Below are positions 44,180 through 55,344 of a stretch of 64,000 nucleotides of DNA, in pieces (within the stretch, counting starts at the first letter, position 1; each line of letters begins with the position of its first letter). The translations under genes and the position numbers were made by a program. Source of the stretch: Pegoplata infirma (taxonomy: Eukaryota; Arthropoda; Insecta; Diptera; Anthomyiidae); the NCBI GenBank assembly GCA_963921195.1, contig OY992538.1, positions 60,688,852 to 60,752,851 on the forward strand. The letters are read 5' to 3'. Below the pieces are notes generated by a model that worked only from the letters and a program-made list of their open reading frames with translations, was not told the origin of the DNA and searched no databases.

Positions 44180-44725
44180 TATTTGTATACCCTCCAACCA
44201 CAGTATGTGGGTATACTCACTTTGTCATTCCGTTTGTAACGCATCAAATAATGGGTCGGGGACCCCATAAAGTATATATATTATTGATCCATGATCGATT
44301 CTAAGACATTCTGTGAATGTCCGTCCGTCCGTCTGTCTGTAGATGACACGATACAGTCCAAAATAAAAGAGCTAGCCTCCTGCAATTTGGCCTGAATATG
44401 TCTCATGGTTCTAGGCAAGTTAAGTTCGTAAATGGGCAAAATCGGCTCAGGGAGAAAAAAGTTCCCCCTTGAAGAACTGAACCAACCTCTTAAAAAATAC
44501 ACTTTTTTTACATGTTTTTTTGTATTTTTGTTAAATAAATGAAACATTTGTTACATTTATCGGGATGGGAAGGTGCTCTTAACGTCCCCCACTGACCCCC
44601 ATCACCCTCCCCCCCCCCAAAAAACAAACGCCCCTGACAATTTTTTTTTTATTTTGTTTTACATTTTGGAGGGTATAAAAGATTCAGCACAGCCGAATTT
44701 AACACTCTTACTTGTTTTTGATTTC
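44180..44725 (-). repeat. TATACCCTCC dispersed repeat, reverse
   Basis: TATACCCTCCAACCACAGTA at the left; GGAGGGTATAAAAGATTCAG, the hairpin TTCAGCACAGCCGAA and ACACTCTTACTTGTTTTTG at the right. Contains (CCGT)n (44320-44340) and a poly-C run. Non-coding. Confidence 0.65.
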
Positions 44726-44879
44726 GTTTGCATTTTGGAGTAAAGCATTTCACTAAAATTGTTTTAGAAAAAAAATGTTACTCAATTTTTGAAAAATTTT
44801 CGGAGTCTTAAAGTGTGGAAAAATTTTTTTATGCTATTTTGGTTATTTTGGAATGCTTTTGGATTTTTTTTTTTTTTTA

Positions 44880-45839
44880 GGGCGTGTGTGAAACGGTAGC
44901 AAAGTATGATTGTTAGTAAATTTTTGACACTCTTGAGGTGAATAAAATTTCATTAGCCCAGGGGGCTAGTGGAATTTTTGACAAGACAATAGAAATTTTT
45001 GAAATACAATATTTTGAAGTTAAAAAAAAAAAAATAAAAGCAAAAAATATTTTCAAATATATTTTTATTTGTGTTTGCAAATATTTAAATAAAAGGGATT
45101 TAGTTAACAAAGAGGAGCTTCTGTGATCTTTATTTAATATCGCTAACAGCAAAGAGGGGCAAGGAGCACATTTGTGGCGGCAAGAACATTTTCAATTGGT
45201 GCATATCGACTGCGTGTAATTTATCAAGCCGGTTTAGATGTATTGTTAAGATTTGTTGCTTTTACATATAATTTATCTAAGTTTTTGTTTTTTGAATAAA
45301 GTCGACGGAAACTATAATATCAGCATCAATCGTTTGTACCAATATTTTGAGGTTTTAAAAATAAAAAAAAATAAAAACAAAAAACATTTTTATATAAATT
45401 TTTATTTGTTTTTGCAAATACATATTTGAAAAAGGACTTAGTGAACAAGGAGTAGCTTACGAGATATTTAAATAATAACGCTAACAGCAACGAGGGGCAA
45501 GTAGCACATTTGTGGCGGCAAGAACATTTTAGACGTGTTGTTAAGATGTGTTGTTTTTATGATTTATCAATTTGTTTTTTAAATAAAAGTCAACGGAAAC
45601 AATCATTATTTGCAGCATCAATCGTTTGTAGGGGATTTTAAATTATTTAATGTATAGGTTTCCAGAAATTTTCTTAAAACAGAATTTCCTGCACATTTTT
45701 TGTATTTATTTTTTTTAAATTATCAGAAATTTACTAATGTCAAAAATGATTTCATTTCACACAGCAGAAATCCAAAATTTTATCACCATAGGAAAAATAT
45801 TTTTCACCATAGTACTTTGCTACCGTTTCACACACGCCC
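44880..45839. mobile_element. TIR element, GGGCGTGTGTGAAACGG, TTTA duplication
   Basis: Perfect terminal inverted repeats of about 27 bp (GGGCGTGTGTGAAACGGTAG...) with TTTA at 44876-44879 and 45840-45843. The interior has two direct copies of about 300 bp sharing CGCTAACAGCAA-GAGGGGCAAG and CACATTTGTGGCGGCAAGAA (44990-45340 and 45345-45640). No transposase. Confidence 0.8.
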
Positions 45840-45843
45840 TTTA

Positions 45844-46003
45844 TTTTAAAATTTCCAAAACACAAAGTTTTTTTGGCAATTTTTTTTCCGCTTTGTAATA
45901 AAAAAATTATTAAAAAATGTTTTTAAATTTTTTTTTTTTTTTTTTTTAATTCGTGACTTCCGGATTTTTTTTTTAAATTTTCAAAGTAAAAACCATATAC
46001 TTG
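45844..46003. other. AT-rich spacer
   Basis: A/T tracts between two TIR elements; nothing recognised. Confidence 0.3.
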
Positions 46004-46005
46004 TA

Positions 46006-47105
46006 CACTCAAAAAAAAATCTTGTCAAATTACTAGAAAAAGTCTCGAAATCCCATTGTACCAATATTTGACAGTTTTCCTTGTTTTTTAACAAAAAATT
46101 TTCGATTGAAATTTAAATTTTTTTTTAATTTTACAGTTTTTCTTGTAATTTTACAAATATCCAAAGTTTTTTACAAAAAAAAAATCTAATAAATTTACGA
46201 AACCTCCTTGTTAGTTTTATAGCGTCAAAAAAATTGTAAATTTACAATTTTATTGGTAAAAATATTGTAAAATTACAAGAAAGCTCGTAATTTTTACTAA
46301 CAAGGAAAGTATCTCAACCCTTATGAACCGAATTGCCTGAAACTTAAAATATATATAAAAGAGACGATTTTAAGGTTGGGGTGTCTCCGCTTATCGGCCA
46401 TATCCGTGTTTAAAAATTTCGTTGTCCCCTTATGAGACATTGTGGACCTTTGGGAAAATTTCGATAACTTTCGAACTAACAGGAATATCGTCTAGAGCAA
46501 AAATACGTGTCGACTTAAATTTAATAAAGATTATTTTGTATACATATGGATATCGTAGGTCTATGTGTTCACATAAATACCCCCTAAAATTTACACATTT
46601 TCATGAAAAAAGTATTTAGTGAAGCCTAATTTTTACAGGGTTATGCCACCGTTAGATAGGTATTAAAAAAATATTTTTTCTCATATGCATACATTTTATA
46701 GTTTCTTAAAAACAAATGGCTAAAAAATCCAAAAAAATATTTTTCCCCCATTTTTTGACCCATTTTTCGAACCCCTAAATCCCCGATATGGCCGATAAAC
46801 CGAGACACCCCAACCTCAGAATTGTCTCTTTTATATATATTAAGTTTCAGGCAAATCGGTTCATAAGGGTTGAGATACTTCCCGTGTAAGAATTCTCGTA
46901 AAATAGGAAGTAGCAAAAAAATCTAGTAAAGTTATGAAACCTCCTTGTAAGTTTATATCGCGTAAAAAAATGGTAAATTTACAATTTTATTGGTAAAAAT
47001 CTTGTAAAATTACAAAACTATTGGTAAAAATCTTGTAAAATAACAAGGAATTATTTTCAAATAGGAGGTAGCAAAAAAACAAAAAAGTTACAAGGTTTTT
47101 GAGTG
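46006..47105. mobile_element. TA-flanked TIR element, CACTC type
   Basis: CACTCAAAAAAAAATCTTGT and ACAAGGTTTTTGAGTG are flanked by TA (46004-46005, 47106-47107). The interior matches the worn copy at 7440-7977 (AGAAAAAGTCTCG, CCAATATTTGACAGTTTTCC, TTTTATTGGTAAAAAT). Split by an inverted-repeat element at 46301-46886. Confidence 0.75.
46301..46886. mobile_element. Inverted-repeat element with TAA duplication
   Basis: CAAGGAAAGTATCTCAACCC and the complement of GGGTTGAGATACTTCCCGTG are the ends. The inverted arms run about 110 bp (through CTTATGAACCGA, TATATATAAAAGAGAC and GGGGTGTCTC). TAA lies on both sides (46298-46300, 46887-46889). A TAA/TTA duplication would fit PIF/Harbinger; a TA duplication is also possible. 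Short frames inside look incidental. Confidence 0.7.
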
Positions 47106-47107
47106 TA

Positions 47108-47289
47108 GTATACACTTAAGCTATGTTTACACCATACCACTGAGTCGTATGATTTTTATGAAAAATCAATGTTTTTTAGAGCATAACTTTAGGCATGTGA
47201 TAAATTTTTTATATTGCGACAAAAACTCTACATACTCTACATAAAAAGCGACAAAAACTCTACATTTTGCTAAATTTATTAACAAATAT
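47108..47289. other. Unassigned spacer
   Basis: AT-rich; CGACAAAAACTCTACAT is repeated twice (about 47217 and 47248). No gene. Confidence 0.3.
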
Positions 47290-48226
47290 AACAATTTATT
47301 TAATCCGGTTAGTGGAGCCACCATAAATTTTTACACAGATGGATCGAGGCTGCACGAACAAGTGGGCTTTGGAATCTATTCGGAAGAGCTTGGATTGAGC
47401 CTGGCTCGAAGATTGCCAGATCATTGCAGTGTTTACCAGGCAGAGATGCTGGCAATAAAGGAAGTGGCTGACTGGTTGAGGTGCAATGTCTTGTCTACAA
47501 CCGCAGTCAACATCTATACTGACAGTCATGTCGCGGTCAAGTCCCTGGATTCAATGTTTCTGAAAACAAGATCTGCCCTTTACTGCCGCACGTCTTTAAA
47601 TGAGATGGTCAAGCAGTTTAACATACGACTCATATGGGTCCCTGGGCCAGGAGACATTCCAGGGAATTGCAAAGCCGATGAGCTTGCAAGACTAGAAACT
47701 ACCTTACAGATTCTAACAGAATTGGAATGTGTTGGTATGCCTCTAGAAACTTGCAAGCAAAACCTACGGCTTTGTGTGAGACAACACGACTGATTTGGCC
47801 TTCTCTTAATCAGGGGCGCACACGTGAGCTGATATCGCTTCCAAGAGCAGAGATTTCGACGGTGGTTTCTATAATTACCGGACATTGTCTTATAGGGAAG
47901 CACGCAGAGCGGTTAAATGTGCCGTCGAATGACTTTTGCCAAAGTTGCATGGATGAAGAGGAGTTAGAAACTATCGAACACTTTATTTGCCATTGCCCGG
48001 CACTTTCTGGTCAAAGACTTGCTTCACTTGGATGTAGGGAGCTGTACGATCTTTCTGATTTCTCGGATGTCAAAATTCAATATCTAAGGAGTTTCATAAG
48101 AAGCTCAAACTGGTTTAACGACAGGGACTAGTAGGGAAACCTATTACGGTCCCGTGGTATCACAATGGACCTCAGAGTCTACGTGTGTTGATGTAAAACG
48201 TCAGCAGCCACTTACAACCTAACCTA
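47290..48226 (+). mobile_element. Truncated non-LTR retrotransposon (copy 3)
   Basis: Begins just before RNase H (VSGATINFYTDGSR) and ends ACAACCTAACCTA (about 48213-48225). Close nucleotide similarity to copy 1 throughout. Directly after its tail TGACCTCGAGCTAAAATAAA matches the end of the palindromic repeat at 51315-51870, so the element appears to have landed in or next to such a repeat. The left edge is approximate and no target duplication was seen. Confidence 0.75.
47302..48134 (+). pseudogene. RNase H and C-terminal region of ORF2-like pseudogene
   Basis: The frame from about 47302 to 47793 encodes RNase H with TDGS and QAE kept, but TDSQ has become TDSH and the PGH motif reads PGP, so the catalytic His is lost. 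A deletion near 47775 shifts the frame; the C-terminal Cys/His region (TGHCLIGKH, CQSC, HFICHC) continues to a stop at 48134. Copy 1 keeps the bases deleted here but lost an adjacent stretch retained here. Not functional. Confidence 0.8.
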
Positions 48227-49913
48227 TGACCTCGAGCTAAAATAAACCTAATCAAAAATATTAAAAAAACAAAAAATTTCCAAGTATCGAAATCATTTTG
48301 GAAGCAGAAGAAAAAATAACGAGAAATCCTTGTAAGTTTACTCGCGTCAAAAAATTTTAAATTTATTTTAATTAATAAATTTCAAGAAAAAATTTTAAAT
48401 TTATAAAAAAAAATTTTAATTTCACATCTTTAAACTTTAAAAAGTAATTGTGATTCTAGTTAAATAGGAGGTAGTAAACATTCTCGTAAGATCACGTTAA
48501 CTTCTTGTAGTTATTATCGCGTCAAAAATTAGTAAATTTCACTGTGCTACAGTAAATAAATACTATAGACCAATTTTCTATCCAAAACAGTGAAAATATT
48601 GAAAATCGGTCGGAAAATTTCTAGTTACACGTGGTTTAGTGAGAAAGTCCCAAAAAAAAAACGTTTTTTGACAATAACTTTAAAATTTAATGGTGTCTGG
48701 CAAGTTTGATGGGCATTTTTGTGATCTTTTCAACGAGACTTTTTCGATTTTGTTTTTTTTTTTTATTAGCACAGTGTTATTTACGTTAGGGAAAAATAGT
48801 AAATTGAAAGAAAAAGTTGCAAATTCGTCTAAAAAATTTTTAATGTGAATTTACAAAGAATTTAGAACTTTTTCTTGTAAACTTAAAATAATTTTTTTTT
48901 GAGTGCAAAAATTTCTTCAGGACTCAAAAATGTTTTCAAAATTTGCAAAGAATTTTTTGTTTTTCTTAAATTATATTCAATGATATTCTTTAGGCAAAAA
49001 AAAATTGTGCCCGAGATTTAGAAAATTGTCCAAAGTTTTTTTTATATTTTTGCTTAAAACACGAAAAAAAACATGTAGAAAAAATTTTGGGAAATATTAA
49101 AAAAACAATTTTGGATTTAAGAAAATTTTTCAAAAATTTTTTTTTTTATTATGCTTTTATTTCCAAAAACAGTTTTTGATTATTTTTTTTGCAGAACGAC
49201 AATAAAAAATAAAAAGTGTCAAATACTTAGAAAATTTTTGAAATGAACTGGAGGCAAAATGTTCATCGTGAATCCCCTTATTGCCTGTTCATCTATTTTT
49301 TTGATATAAGATTCAAAACAAAATTGCGGTAGTGTGTTCCATTGAATAAGCGCCAAACTTGTGCTCATTAGAATTTTTATTTTTCTAAAATACAGATTTT
49401 TTAAATTTATTTTTCATTTCTTACAGTTTTTTGTCTTATTTCTTTTGTATTCTCATTTTATGTATTTTTTTTTGCGGATAGTCAGTCAATCAGTTGTATT
49501 TTCAGATAATTTTGTTGTGCTTAAACATGCTCTCGTTTGTAATTTAATTTTATAAAAAAAATATGTACAATTTGTTGTTAAGGAAAAATTAAAAAAAAAA
49601 TTTAAGCGAATTCTGTAAATATCTGTATTATTTTGTTTGCGTGTTAATATCATTCATTTATTATTATTTTTCTTAAAAACTTTGTTGCAGTTATTGTGTC
49701 TGTCTATAACTCATTAAATTTATACATTTGTGGTATTTTATGTTTTATTTTATGTTCTGTCTATAGAACAAAAAAAATATTTTAATTACATGAAAACAAT
49801 AAGAAATTATGTATAGGAGAACAGACAGAAACTACAAATTTTTTAACAAATATTTGAATAAAATAAAGAATTTATAAAACAAGATAATAAAACATTTTTT
49901 CTACATTTAATGC
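48227..49913. other. AT-rich stretch with worn TIR-element pieces
   Basis: Positions 48227-48300 match a palindromic repeat end. Positions 48300-48560 contain motifs of the CACTC-type elements (CCTTGTAAGTTTACTCGCGTC, CTTCTTGTAG). Positions 48560-49913 are A/T-rich with no supported gene; a short frame at 49361-49555 is hydrophobic low-complexity and not credible. Confidence 0.35.
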
Positions 49914-50290
49914 ACACTCAAAATATTTTATAGGTAAAAACGAATGATAAAGCTTTTAAAACAAATGATTATTCCAGTAATTTTTTATTTGTTTTAACAA
50001 ACATCATAAATTTTCATTAAATAAATAACATTAAACATTCCAAAATGACGTTTCTTATATTTTTTTACCAACGAATATAAAAAAACTTACGAAAACATTG
50101 AAAATGAATGGTTTTTCGGTTTTTTTTTTAACCTAAAAATTAAAAAAAAAACCTGCAAAAACGTTAAAAATTAACGATTTCGCAGGGTGTTTTTTTTTTA
50201 ATTTTCTATTAAAAAATTTGCTTAAAAAGCTTTAATGGAATTTCGGGGATTCGATCCTGCAATCAATGACATTAATCACTTGAATTTCAT
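49914..50290. mobile_element. Left part of tRNA-bearing TIR element
   Basis: CACACTCAAAATATTTTATA, TTCCAGTAATTTTTTATTTG and AAATAAATAACATTAAACAT match 42627 onward. It stops within the tRNA-like region (GGGGATTCGATCCTGCAATC at 50245), keeping the B box on the minus strand but not the A box. No right end. Truncated copy. Confidence 0.6.
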
Positions 50291-50295
50291 TACAT

Positions 50296-50567
50296 GAGGA
50301 GGTCCATAACAAAACGCACCAATTCCACTTTAACAGTTTTTTAGATAAACGCATAAATGTAAACAAAGTCAGTACTGACAATGAGTGTAAGTACTGAGGT
50401 TTGGGATGTTTCATAATTAAAGTCAGTAGTGAATTGATGTACAAATATTGAGATTTATGATGTTTTTTAGTAATGGTTACATAGATTTTAATGTGTACAA
50501 TAGTATTCAGTCAAAAAAACAAAAAAATCAAAAAGTGGAATTGGCGCGTTTTGTTATGGAACTCCTC
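50296..50567. mobile_element. 272-bp TIR element, ACAT duplication
   Basis: GAGGAGGTCCATAACAAAAC at the left mirrors GTTTTGTTATGGAACTCCTC at the right; the inverted repeats extend about 38 bp to CCAATTCCACTTT. ACAT lies on both sides (50292-50295, 50568-50571). The interior contains AGTCAGTACTGAC and AGTACTGAGG. Non-coding. Confidence 0.7.
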
Positions 50568-50571
50568 ACAT

Positions 50572-51314
50572 GTAAGCTTTATTTCGTCAAAAAATTCTGA
50601 ATTTACAATTTCATTGGTAAAATGTTTGTTATTAAGAATAAATTGTAAATTTACAAAAAAAAAGTTGTAAATTCACCCAAAAAATTTTAATTTCAAAAAA
50701 AGGAGTAATTTTACAAAAATAAGTTGTAAATTTACATTTTTTTATTTTACCGCTATTTTAACAGCATAACAACTTTTCGTTGTAAATTTACAGATTTTTC
50801 TTTTAAATTTTATTTTTTCCTGAAATTTTTGCTTATAATAACAAAAATTTTACCAAACAAATTATTAATTTACAAGTATTCGATCGTGATTTAACGAAAT
50901 TTTTTTGAAATCTCCTCTGTTACGACGAATTCCTTATAAAAATTACGAGCATTTTTGTAGTTTTACAATAAAATTGTAAATTTACTAAATGTAAATTAAA
51001 ATTAGTTTCGTTAGTAGTGTAAAAAAATTGTAAATTTACAAGAAAAGTTGTAAACTTTTCCCCCTTTATTTTGTTGGCGGCATTTTATCGAAAAAATTGT
51101 TAATTTACAAGTATTTGACGCGATAAAACTTACAAGCAATTCCCGTGATTTTGAGATATTTTTTGCTATCTACTATTTTCCAAAAATTTTTGTTAAAAGT
51201 TACAAGCTTCATTTATTATTTTGTAAATTTTTTAACTGCTCCTATTTTGAGTGTCCCCTCTTGTATCTATTCTAAAGGGCTGAACGTTAGAACTCGCAAA
51301 CTATTTATTCTACT
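50572..51314. repeat. Worn CACTC-type element sequence
   Basis: Runs of TTGTAAATTTACAA, TTTCATTGGTAAAA and GATAAAACTTACAAGC are typical of the interior of the 46006-47105 family. TTTTGAGTG at about 51246 may be its right end. The left end is missing. A frame at 51145-51372 is not credible as a gene. Confidence 0.4.
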
Positions 51315-51862
51315 AATATTTTATATTTTGAGGGTGTTTATTCTGGCTCGAGGTCATTATTTTCTTTACTAATTAAAACCATGATATTCTCATAGCATAA
51401 TTTTCAAGAAAATTATTTTTCTGTTTTAAATTTATTTATGTTGGTCATTTTTGCAAGACTTAATCGACACGTGTTTCGGAATTTGTCAAATTCCATTGTC
51501 AAAATTATTTAGCAAAAAATAGAAACGATTTACTACAAAATAGTAAACGAGTCTAATCACAAATCGCTTGTGCACAAACTAAAGTATTAATTCATATTCG
51601 ACTCTATCCACAATGTGAATTAGAAAAACGAAGAAATTGTACTATACTAGTAAGGCAATGATTGTCAATTTTGACAATGGAATTTGACAAATTCCGAAAC
51701 ACGTGTCGATTAAGTCTTGCAAAAATGACCAACATAAATAAATTTAAAACAAAAAAATAATTTTCTTGAAAATTATGCTATGAGAATATCATGGTTTTAA
51801 TTAGTAAAGAAAATAATGACCTCGAGCCAGAATAAACATCCTCAAAATATAATATTTTAAAG
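51315..51862. mobile_element. Palindromic repeat with arms of about 200 bp
   Basis: The left arm (51315 to about 51505: TTTATTCTGGCTCGAGGTCA, TTAAAACCATGATATTCTCA, TCGACACGTGTTTCGGAATT) is mirrored by about 51665-51862. A unique centre of about 150 bp holds AAATCGCTTGTGC. A related end follows the retroelement tail at 48226. Target duplication unclear. Non-coding. Confidence 0.7.
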
Positions 51863-52130
51863 GTCGAATAAAACAATTTTTATTTTTAATAAAAATTTAT
51901 CAGAACTAATATTTTATTTTAAGTGTACTACATTGATAATTACCATTTTACTTCGTTAATAGTGTAAAACACAAAAGTAATTATTTGTCAAATTTACAAC
52001 TATTTTAAGTAGGTTGTTAAGTTAACACTGCTAAAGTACTGAAATTAAACGTTAAAATTAGTATTTTCATAATTTTACTGGAGCATGACATTAGAAGTAT
52101 ATTTTATTACAATTTCTAACAGTAACGTTT
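51863..52130. other. AT-rich spacer
   Basis: TTTTAAGTGTAC at about 51915 may be a worn TIR end; nothing else recognised. Confidence 0.3.
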
Positions 52131-52752
52131 TTATACCCAACACCACTCTGTGGTACAGGGTATAATGAGTTTGTGCTGATGTTTGTAACTACCCGAAATA
52201 TTGGTCCTAGACCTACCTTCAAGTATACCGATCGACTCAGAATTACTTTTTGAGTCGATTTAGCGATGTCCGTCCTTCCGTACGTCTGTCTATCTATCGG
52301 TTTAAGCACGATACAGGTCGCAATTTTTAATCAATTGACTTGAAATTTTGAAACTTAAGCATCTTTTGTCCCAAGGACGAAGCCTATTGAAATTGGAGAA
52401 AATCGCTCCATGTTAAGACCTAGCCCCTATACAAACGCCCCCTAATTCCTTTAAAATTCATGAAAATGTAAATATTTGATAAACATTTTATTTTTAGGTG
52501 TTAAGCGTGTACTTTAGTAACCTAATCAAATCGGAATATAATTGAACCATTTTTGGACTTAGTCCCAAATATAAAAATTTCGACCGATATAATTAAATCG
52601 GTCTATTGGGAAAAAATAAACCAATTCCTCAAAAATTTGATCTGTGTGTTTTCTCGGTCCATGTTTGTACTTGGGACCCATTTTCCGGAAAACACTGGTG
52701 TCGGGTATCATATGGTCGGTCTTGACCGACTATAACTTTCTTACTTGTTATT
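52131..52752 (-). repeat. Second dispersed repeat family, reverse copy
   Basis: Starts TATACCCAACACCACTCTGT and ends with the hairpin GTCGGTCTTGACCGAC and TTTCTTACTTGTTA. Order of motifs is the reverse of 41565-42305 (CGATCGACTCAGAATTACTT, GACCTATACAA-type CCTATACAAACGCCC, GGTCCATGTTTGTACTTGG). Non-coding. Confidence 0.65.
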
Positions 52753-52984
52753 TATCAAATAATATGGGGCATTAATTTTCTATCGACCCAATGGTAATAT
52801 GCATACATGCACTGCATATTATGCAATATTAAGGGCCGGACATTTTGCACTTGATAAATATCACACATGTTTCTCAAACTGATATTTTTGCACCATTTAC
52901 ACAGGAAAATCGACAAAAGATCAATTGTAATTGGATTGAATTGTATTTATAAGTTTATCGCAACGTTTGTATTTGATCTAAGTA
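52753..52984. other. Unassigned spacer
   Basis: ATATGCATACATGCACTGCATAT is partly palindromic. No gene. Confidence 0.3.
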
Positions 52985-53427
52985 TTTCGAATTACAATTG
53001 ATCTTTTTCGAATGAAAATTCATCTTTTTGGAATAACAATCGATCTTTTTCGAATTACAATTGATCTTTTTAAAATTACAATGATATTTTCCGAAATACA
53101 ATCGATCTTTGACGAGTCACAATTCACAGAAAAAAATAATTGTCAATACAATTAATTTCATTGTTAATACAATTAAACATTTAATTGAAACTGAGCCTAC
53201 ATTGGATTTTGTCAATACAACATTGACTTTTGTAACTTTTTAAAAAAATATCAACTCGTTTTAGTTAATTAAATTCATTGTTGTATTAACAATGAAATTA
53301 ATTGAAAAGTTTGTAATAAATTATATTAACGGAAATAAACATGCTTTAATGTCATTTTATTTAAAAAAATCTAAAAATAGAACAAAAAAAATCTAAAAAA
53401 TTAAAAAAAAAAAAAAAAAAAACATTA

Positions 53428-53494
53428 GCCGGCAGCTGGAATCGAACCCGGAACGAACATGATAGGAGTCTAGTACACTACCACCGTGCTATTC
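53428..53494 (-). ncRNA. tRNA-like unit 1
   Basis: Minus strand: TAGCACGGTGGTAGTGTACT (A box and D arm), ..ACTAGACTCCTATCATG.. and CCGGGTTCGATTCCAGCTG (T arm with a perfect B box). The 3' TGCCGGC has no matching 5' acceptor, so this is tRNA-derived, not a canonical tRNA gene. Confidence 0.6.
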
Positions 53495-53600
53495 CTTGTA
53501 TATATTTGTAGTTGACTATAGGCGTTTATTAAAGGAAATAAACCGGTTTTAATGTCATTTTATTTTAAAAAAAATATAAAAAACAAAAAAAAAAAACATC

Positions 53601-53668
53601 TAGCGGCAGCTGGAATCGAACCGGCAACGAACGTGGTACGAGTCTAGCACACTACCACCGTGCTATTT
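53601..53668 (-). ncRNA. tRNA-like unit 2
   Basis: Same order: TAGCACGGTGGTAGTGTGCT, GACTCGTACCACGTTCG, CCGGTTCGATTCCAGCTGCC. Near-identical to unit 1. The spacer between them has oligo-A runs on the plus strand and T runs on the transcribed strand. Confidence 0.6.
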
Positions 53669-53760
53669 CTCATATATTTTTTACTTGTCTTAACGCGTAT
53701 AAAAGATGTTGCAGACTAGCAAAACAAAAATAATTTAAAATAAAAATAAAAAAATGTTTC

Positions 53761-53825
53761 CGCCAGCTGGCAGCGAACCCGCAATGTTCATGATTTGAGT
53801 CTAGCACACTACCACCGAGCTATCG
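53761..53825 (-). ncRNA. tRNA-like unit 3
   Basis: TAGCTCGGTGGTAGTGTGCT and GCGGGTTCGCTGCCAGCTGG. The A box is close to consensus; the B box has GGTTCGCTGCC, one change from GGTTCGANNCC. More diverged than units 1 and 2. Confidence 0.55.
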
Positions 53826-54525
53826 TCACATAAATTTGAGCTTCATTAAATGAATTTATAAGGTGTCTGTGTTATCAATGAGCATTTTGTGCGTTTTTCA
53901 ACAATGATTTTAATTGATGCATTTAATTGGAAATTAAATTGGATTTTTGTCACATTAACTATATACATTGTTGATACAATTAAAAACGTTGTTGAACTGG
54001 AAGTTAGTTGCTAACAATTTGTTTTGTTACTTGTGATTTCACGATATTTTTTTCTGTGTTAATATTATTCGAATTACAATTGATCTGTTTTCAAATTACA
54101 TTTGAACTTTTTCGAATTACAATTGCCCTTTTTTGAATAACAATTGATATATTTCGAGTTAAAATTGATATTTTTAATTTTTTTTTGATCTACTTTGAAT
54201 TACAATTGATCACTTTCGAATTACAATTGATCTTTTCGAATTACAATTGATCTTTTCTAATTACAAATGACCTTTTCGAATTATAATGGATCTTTTTGAA
54301 TTATAACTGATCTCTTTCGAATTACAATTGATAATTATCTAACTACAATTGATCAATTTCAAATTTCAGTAGATCAATTTCAAATTACAATTCATCAATT
54401 TTAAATTACAATTGATATTTTTCGAATTACTAGTAGAATCTGCTAATTATAAAAAAATACAATCTTCAAATTGCTAATGAAATCTTCGAATTAAAATTGA
54501 TCTTTCTCGAATAACATCTAAAAAT

Positions 54526-55344
54526 GGTGTAGTAGAAAAAAAAATGCCACCAAAAATATGATGCCAATTAAAAATGATTAAATACTAAGAAAAATAAATA
54601 TTTCGTAATAAATCTTCTCTTCTTTTCGCATACACAATTTCAACAACAAAAAATATTCAATTTTAAAACATTAAAAATTATGGTATTTTTGCTGGCCCCA
54701 CAAAATCTCATAAAAATAAAATCTAAATAAAAAATTATATTCAAAGTCCTCAGGTTTCAAAATATATAATTTTTTTTTTCAAATACATACGAATTATATG
54801 TGTACTTGCAAACTGAATACAAAAAAAATCCACACACCAAATAAAATTATTCTGAAGAACTATACAACAAAATATTATAAAAAAAAAAAATTGAAAAAGA
54901 AAAACGTTTTAAAGATAAAATAGAGAAATAAAAAAAGAAAATTAAAATAAAATTGCGAATTTAAAAACCAAAAAAAAATTAACAAAAAAATTTAACAAAA
55001 AAAAAAAACACTTGTCTACAAAACAACAATTTTAAATGTCTTGTTAAGAGAGTTGTCGAAAAAAAATTTATAGACTGGGTTAGCAGAACAGTTGAGATAA
55101 TTTGAATCTAAAAAAAATAAAATTTATAAAAGAATAGGGTAAAACAAAATGTTCAAACAATTTTGAAATTTCTTTTATCATTAATATTCAAGAATGAGAG
55201 GGAACAGAGAAAGTGCAAAGATTTTTATATTTTTAATAATTTATATTTTAAAATAGTTCTTTAAACATCGACCTTAAGGTTTTCTTTTTCATTGAATAAT
55301 TTTGAAATATTTTTCTTTTTTAAATTAAAATCATTATGAATTTA
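54526..55344. other. AT-rich non-coding stretch
   Basis: A/T-rich with long A runs (54880-55010). No gene or element end recognised. Confidence 0.4.

Larger units (their letters stand above)
53125..54058. mobile_element. TIR element with three tandem tRNA-like units
   Basis: CACAGAAAAAAATAATTGTC at the left and ATATTTTTTTCTGTG at the right are inverted ends. Both flanks show TT rather than a clear TA. The outer parts repeat CAATACAATTAATTTCATTG motifs in both orientations. The middle carries three tRNA-like segments spaced about 160-175 bp apart, all on the minus strand. The termini resemble 59076-59537. No transposase; 934 bp. Confidence 0.7.
52985..54525. repeat. Tandem repeat, unit of 20-22 bp, split by an insertion
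   Basis: The unit is approximately TTTTCGAATTACAATTGATC, present about 6-7 times at 52985-53124 and about 20 times at 54059-54525. It decays gradually (CAATTGATATTTTTCG, CAATTTCAAATTAC). The array is interrupted by the TIR element 53125-54058. Confidence 0.8.
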
